DNA of 64,000 nucleotides from Siphonodentalium dalli (Eukaryota; Mollusca; Scaphopoda; Gadilida; Siphonodentaliidae): NCBI GenBank assembly GCA_032622095.1, contig CP136061.1:122834754-122898753 (forward strand), written 5' to 3'. This document shows, piece after piece, positions 59,244 to 64,000 of this stretch. The translations under genes were made by a program, and so were the position numbers. The notes under the pieces were generated by a model, which did no database searches, was not told the origin of the DNA, and saw nothing but the letters and a program-made list of their open reading frames with translations. Every line of letters starts with the position of its first letter. Within the stretch, counting starts at the first letter, position 1.

Positions 59244-60319
59244 TAAACAGGCCCAAGCATTTTCACAACTCAAGAATGCTACCTTTTTGCTGAATGTTGC
59301 CTGAGTCAGTCAGATAAAACAAGTTGTTAAATGCACTGATTTTTATTTTTCTCACTTTCTATTTTCAGGTAAGCTATTTACTGTGAGTCGGTGATAATAA
59401 TTTGTTATTTCACCAGGATTTGTTCATCTCTTTATTTTGGTGAGTTGCATCGATGTCATGCTATTTCCATTTCAGTGATCATGGTCATCCATCATATGTT
59501 GGGACACTCACGAGTCATACTGACAGTCTATCATAGTCTCGTTGATTTGCCATTTTTTGGAAGCTGTGTGGGCTTCAATACCTCAAATTACATCACACTG
59601 TGCTATCGTTTCGATTGGACACATTCTTCTTAGAACAAGTTCTGATTGGCAGTAAAGACTTGGAATCTTGGTTTTGAAAATTATTTGACAGGTAATCTAT
59701 CCCACTATGATATATGTAGGTCTGAAGTTTACTGAGATTCATGTATCATTGACACTTGTGTAATCATACAAATTTTTTTCTTTTATGAGTGGAAACAAAA
59801 TGGGAAATTTGTTTAGTTTTAAAGCAAAAATGCATCTCCAATGGAACTCATGCTTCTATTATCTGAGTGGCAAGTTCTACTTGATAAAACTGGCTTCAAG
59901 TCATGTATTTCCCAGTTGAAATAATGTGCCCATCAAACAGTCAATAAACAATCAAGTTTATTCTTTATTACCTGAAACAGGCTCCTTTCTACACTTCGCC
60001 TCATTTTGATCTTAAGACGGAGCCTTTATTCAGCGGCAGCCCCTCTGTTAAGCTTTGAATTCCTTGCTCAATTTGACAAAACATTTTTTTTTTTTTTGTA
60101 ATTGAACTATAAACAACATAATATCATCCTCCAGGTACCCCGAGTCGCCATCCCAAATTTGGTTGAAATTTGTCCAAGGGTCTGGGAGAATAATCGTGAA
60201 CAGCCAGACAGATAGACTGAAAGATCATACTCTTTTATACATAAGATACTGAATATAAAATTGGAATTTACAAAATTGGCCGTATTTGGTTGACAGTGTA
60301 TGCATTGACAAGTTATTTC
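59244..60319. other. no gene confirmed; partner of 4875-5130
   Basis: The segment 59500-59740 is the diverged relative of 4875-5130. Near 60120-60220 runs GAGTCGCCATCCCAAATTTG, then AGCCAGACAGATAGACTG, a common mollusc-type repeat tail. Confidence 0.45.
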
Positions 60320-60498
60320 ATAGGAAATATTCATATAATAAGTTCAACAAATGACCATAGGCTGTTTATTGAACTTTTTATATGAACATTTCCCACAAAT
60401 GAATAGGATTCCTTTTGCACTTTCTATTAATTGTCAGCTGCTTATATTTCCTAAAACCCCTCCAGATAAATAATAGCAATTCCACTGTATTCTTTTAT
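60320..60498. mobile_element. foldback family Q, right half
   Basis: GGAAATATTCATATAATAAG faces CTTTTTATATGAACATTTCC, followed by AATAGGATTCCTTTTGCAC and ATTCCACTGTATTCTTTTAT, the complement of the left arm at 35416. Confidence 0.6.
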
Positions 60499-60906
60499 AA
60501 CTGAGTTGGAGAATCCATATAGTATAGATTGGGTTACTACTGAACTACACAGGGATAGATCTTGACACTAGATTCACTGTGAACTCTTTCTCTGATTATG
60601 ACACATAGTTCTTATTCATATGCTCAGTTATTTATGATCACTGATTTTACATGACAGTTGGAAACAAGATCCATTGCCTCTATCTGGCTGATAGTTAATA
60701 TGAGTGGTGGTCTGAATAAGCATACAGTGTGGCATATATTCTGACTACTGTATTAACAATAAATCGAATATGTAAAAGCAAAATTTGTTTGCTGTTGCAG
60801 ATCAGAAACAACTGTTCGAAATAAGACTTGTTTTCGTGATGGGGTGGACAGGCCGATTGTACTCACATGACACTGAACCACTTCTTGACCATGATACTGA
60901 TGACAT

Positions 60907-61194
60907 GCCTGAGTTTAGTGTGCCTGTCATTTGCCGAATGAGGTCCCTAGAGGGTGAATTTAGTTCAGACTAGCATCACCAAATTCACTCTCTGGGGACC
61001 TCATTCTCCATGGCCTCATCTGCTATGGGAGACATAGACTCAGATTGTAGTTCCAATGGTGAATATTGTGATGTACACCCATTGGGAACCTCCATTATGC
61101 AATGTGTCATCTGCCAATTTGGGGATGTAGAGAAACTAAACTAAAAAAGAAATAGAATCTTTAAGTTTCTATAGAAATTTGATAATTAAGAAAC
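60907..61194. mobile_element. family D element, right-truncated
   Basis: It begins GCCTGAGTTTAGTGTGCCTG. It has the first hairpin (with a shortened loop) and the spacer, then runs directly into another family D hairpin. Confidence 0.7.
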
Positions 61195-61366
61195 TGTCAT
61201 CAGTCAAGCCTGATTATAGTGTGTCTGTTGTTTGAAGAATGAGGTCCACAGAGGGTGAATTTAGTGATGCTATACCGTATAGCGGGCTAGCATAACTAAA
61301 TTCACCCTTTGGGGACCTCATTCTTCAAGTGACAGACACACTATAATCAGGCTTGACTGATGACAG
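61195..61366. mobile_element. family D single hairpin with extended arms
   Basis: CTGTCATCAGTCAAGCCTGA faces TCAGGCTTGACTGATGACAG. The palindrome is continuous from these ends to the GCTATACCGTATAGCGGGC centre. Confidence 0.78.
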
Positions 61367-62027
61367 GAACCAGTCTAGAATTTTTTTCAAATTGAGAGAA
61401 GTCACTTCTCCCTGTTTGGATATTATTAAAGATGTTCAATTTACACCCCAATAAGTATTATACACCCCAACATCACCCTTCTATGGTCCAATAAGTATTA
61501 TACACCCCAACATCACCCTTCTATGATCCAATAAGTATTATACACCCCAACATCACCCTTCTATGGTCCAATAAGTATTATACACCCCAACATCACCCTT
61601 CTATGATCCAATAAGTATTATACACCCCAACATCACCCTTCTATAATCCAATAAGTATTATACACCCCAACATCACCCTTCTATAATCCAATAAGTATTA
61701 TACACCCCAACATCACCCTTCTATAATCCAATAAGTATTATACACCCCAACATCACCCTTCTATGATCCAATAAGTATTATGCACCCCAACATCACCCTT
61801 CTATGATCCAATAAGTATCATGCAACACAAGAGCCTATTTATAAAGCCATTATAGTGAATGAGAACACCATTACATTATAATCAGTAAATATTCGTTAAA
61901 TATGATGTTGGGATATGTAAACTGGTATTATGAGAGAGAGGTCACTTCTCCCTGTGACAAAAATAGGGAGAAGCGGCAGATTTTAGGGAGAAGATGTCTC
62001 CCAAATCGCACTCATGGCTGGTCCCTG
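61364..62027. mobile_element. second hAT-like element, carrying a minisatellite
   Basis: The ends CAGGAACCAGTCTAGA and GGCTGGTCCCTG match the hAT-like element at 39302-40178. Subterminal motifs are AGGGAGAAG and CTTCTCCCT. Flanking 8-mers agree at 5 of 8 positions, so the target duplication has decayed or never matched. Confidence 0.7.
61446..61822 (+). repeat. 40-bp minisatellite, about 9.5 units
   Basis: The unit is TACACCCCAACATCACCCTT plus CTATGGTCCAATAAGTATTA. It varies at a dinucleotide after CTAT: GG, GA, GG, GA, AA, AA, AA, GA, GA in order. Units are otherwise almost identical. Confidence 0.92.
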
Positions 62028-62244
62028 AACGATAATGTTTTAAATTTCCATAACATTATGCGCAGCTTCCAACAATTGACAGCCTCTGTTTGAATGTCTA
62101 TTTTGAGTATCTTCCCACGGCAAGTGGGTCAATTCTACAAATTATTTTAATATCCTTTGGAAACATGAACCTTGACTGATTGATTCTGTTGTAAAATAAC
62201 ACTGTAATCAGCATAGGAGTCCTCACCATTCTCATTTTATGCAT

Positions 62245-62656
62245 GCCTGCAAATAATGTGTCTGTCATTTGCAGATGAGGTCCCCAGAGGGCTAGAAATT
62301 CACCCTTGGGGGACCTCATTCGATCTGTTTAGGCCTCATCTTCTGGGAAGTATCTATTGTCTCAAATTAATATTGTTTTTAGTTACTTTTTCCCTTCTGG
62401 GAAGTTTCTATATCCCCTAATTTGCAGAAGATAAAATGCATAATCAAGGTGCCTAAAGGGTGAACATCACCAACTTCAATGGGGGGGATGTAATCTGATC
62501 CTAGGTCTCCCATAACAGTTGAGGCCTAAAGCAGAATGAGGTCCCCAGAGGGTGAATTTGGTGATGCTAGCCCATCATGCAGGACAGCATCACTATTATA
62601 TAAAATTCACCCTCTGGGACCTCATTCTGCAAATGACCGGCACACTATTTGCAGGC
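62245..62656. mobile_element. family D double-hairpin element
   Basis: GCCTGCAAATAATGTGTCTG faces ACACTATTTGCAGGC. The first hairpin has lost its apex (GAGGGCTAGAAATTCACCC); spacer and second hairpin are complete. Confidence 0.75.
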
Positions 62657-63088
62657 TCGATTTTATGTATCTGCAATTGGCAATCCCATGAACTGAATAT
62701 GGCCTCACTTGATTTATAGCACACTAGAAGGAAGTACATAACTTTGTCTATCTGATCATTTCCTCTGAACATGAACTTTGCTCGTACTTTATCCACTTTC
62801 AATTCCGTTCCTGTCAGTACCTCCCTCTAGAATTTAAGCACGGAGTAAAGTGAAAATATGTGTCAGAGTATTTGTAACCAATGTCAGACAAGAAAGTAGT
62901 TTCCCAATTATACAAGACAAAGTGCATGGGCCCCCTACTAGATTAATGTGTTTAGTATATATACTGAAGACTTTCAAAAGATTTACACTACATCAGTTTA
63001 TTATGAATCTGTTCATATTATATTATGTGACTATGTCATGATATAGGGACCTCTTCCAATGACCCCTTATTTTTCAGCTTAACCCTTA
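62657..63088. other. no feature seen
   Basis: AT-rich DNA without supported exons or named repeats. Confidence 0.4.
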
Positions 63089-63309
63089 TACAGTAATTTC
63101 CTAAATAATCGACCACTAAACCAGAGCAGAATTATGGGAAATTTTTCAGGATTTAGTTGGAAATATGGCTTGCTGCCATTCATCGGAAAGATCTCGGTGA
63201 GAGCTTTCCGATGAATGGCAACAAGCCATAATTCCGACTAAATCCTAAAAAAATTCCCATAATTCTGCTCTGGTTAAAGGGTCATATACTGTATTACTGC
63301 ATTACTGTA
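63089..63309. mobile_element. family A foldback MITE
   Basis: TACAGTAATTTCCTAA is at the left. The right end is disturbed (TATACTGTATTACTGC) before CATTACTGTA. The arms are otherwise complete. Confidence 0.82.
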
Positions 63310-63545
63310 GACTTATTTGACCTTTAGTACACACATCATACAGTGTGACCTCGTATTTAGTTGCTCATGCTTTAATTGTTCTTATTCTTGTTATCTACAG
63401 GAGTAAGAAAAGAGATTTCACCATGTTTGATCCTTTGTTGATTTCCATATTGATGAGAGGATAGTTATTAATAGTTAACAAGTTCAGTCAACTCTATCAA
63501 GCCTGACACATGTGCACCCCTGGTCAAGTGGTCCTCATATAAATG

Positions 63546-64000
63546 TGCTATGATGCCGTTGGGTCCTTCTGAATTGCTATGATCCTGTTAATAGGGCAAA
63601 CTAAGGCGATTAACAAAAAGTACCGTTATATTCTTATACTTTGTCTTTTTCGCAGTGTTCCGATAATCTGATCATATACAGGAAAATCCATTATGCATAT
63701 CAAACTTTCAAAATCATATTTATTGCAAAATATTTTTAATACTGGTTGTATTAGTTGTTGATCTATAATCAAGACGGTTATCCACGTTGTTTTAGAAACA
63801 CCAGGCATTATTATATTTTTCAAAACTATATATCTTCTTGAATGGTTCATACACACACTATTTTTCTCAAATCGCTTGGATTATAGCCAAACACCACAAA
63901 AATTACAAGTTTAGAAAAAAATAACGGTACTTTTTCATAACGGCATCAATTTGCCCTACCCGCATCATAGCAATTCAGCAGGATCACCAGCATCATAGCA
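63546..64000. mobile_element. inverted-repeat element reaching the window edge
   Basis: TGCTATGATGC, GAATTGCTATGATCC and AAAAAGTACCGTTAT on the left pair with ATAACGGTACTTTTT, GCATCATAGCAATTC and GCATCATAGCA on the right. The arms are about 80 bp with indels. The right terminus coincides with the last base given, so its true end is unknown. Confidence 0.65.

Noticed and set aside
59391-59633. 80-codon plus-strand frame
   Set aside because: It overlaps a non-coding block shared with 4875-5130, where the frame is not conserved.
5637-63309. Family A/B palindromes as CRISPR repeats, tRNA genes or microRNA loci
   Set aside because: They are spaced irregularly over tens of kilobases with TTAA or TA target sites and no cloverleaf or regular spacer structure; transposon origin explains them. 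Small RNA output is possible but not shown by sequence alone.

Overview
This window is AT-rich nuclear DNA from an invertebrate animal. Genes are sparse, split by introns, and sit in dense non-coding DNA made largely of short foldback transposons. There are no operons, no bacterial ribosome-binding-site context and no CRISPR arrays. The repeat vocabulary (TTAA- and TA-flanked foldback MITEs, a DIRS-type retrotransposon remnant, repeats carrying runs of 'gtccgtctgt' and 'gttatggccctttt', internal minisatellites) looks most like a mollusc or another lophotrochozoan. That assignment is inference from style, not from a marker gene.

Two protein-coding genes are convincing. On the + strand a two-exon BEN-domain gene (43767-43968 joined to 45043-45878, 345 aa) has a splice junction with consensus borders and matching phase. 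On the - strand a TatD-family metal-dependent hydrolase has nearly all of its coding sequence in one exon (52561-53765), with a plausible phase-matched first exon at 55080-55167. A decayed DIRS-like retrotransposon (reverse transcriptase/RNase H end plus start of the tyrosine recombinase) lies on the - strand at about 16745-17620. A possible orphan exon sits at 9116-9454.

The rest is mostly repeats. Family A: about 215-bp, almost perfect inverted repeats beginning CAGTAATGCYCTAA inside TA, about 16 copies spread across the window. Family B: TTAA-flanked elements ending CCCTTTCATG with internal palindromes built on CATTCTCTTATATATGCGAG, about 18 copies including subfamilies and fragments, most like piggyBac-derived MITEs. 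Family D: double-hairpin elements built on TGCAGAATGAGGTCCCC. Also present: two hAT-like elements (one with a perfect 8-bp target duplication inside a family B copy, the other carrying a 40-bp minisatellite), a 56-bp minisatellite (6008-6975), a degenerate satellite (1-1230), an approximately 160-bp tandem family (19640-21190), a CGGAA-rich array (41975-42360), and poly-C/poly-G tracts.

Layout: 1-1.2 kb satellite; 1.2-43 kb repeats with no firm gene; 43.6-46 kb BEN gene with foldback DNA in its intron and 3' flank; 46-52 kb repeats; 52.5-55.2 kb TatD gene with MITEs in its putative intron; 55-64 kb clustered family A, B and D copies. The insertions are nested in several places, so the relative age of some families can be read directly.
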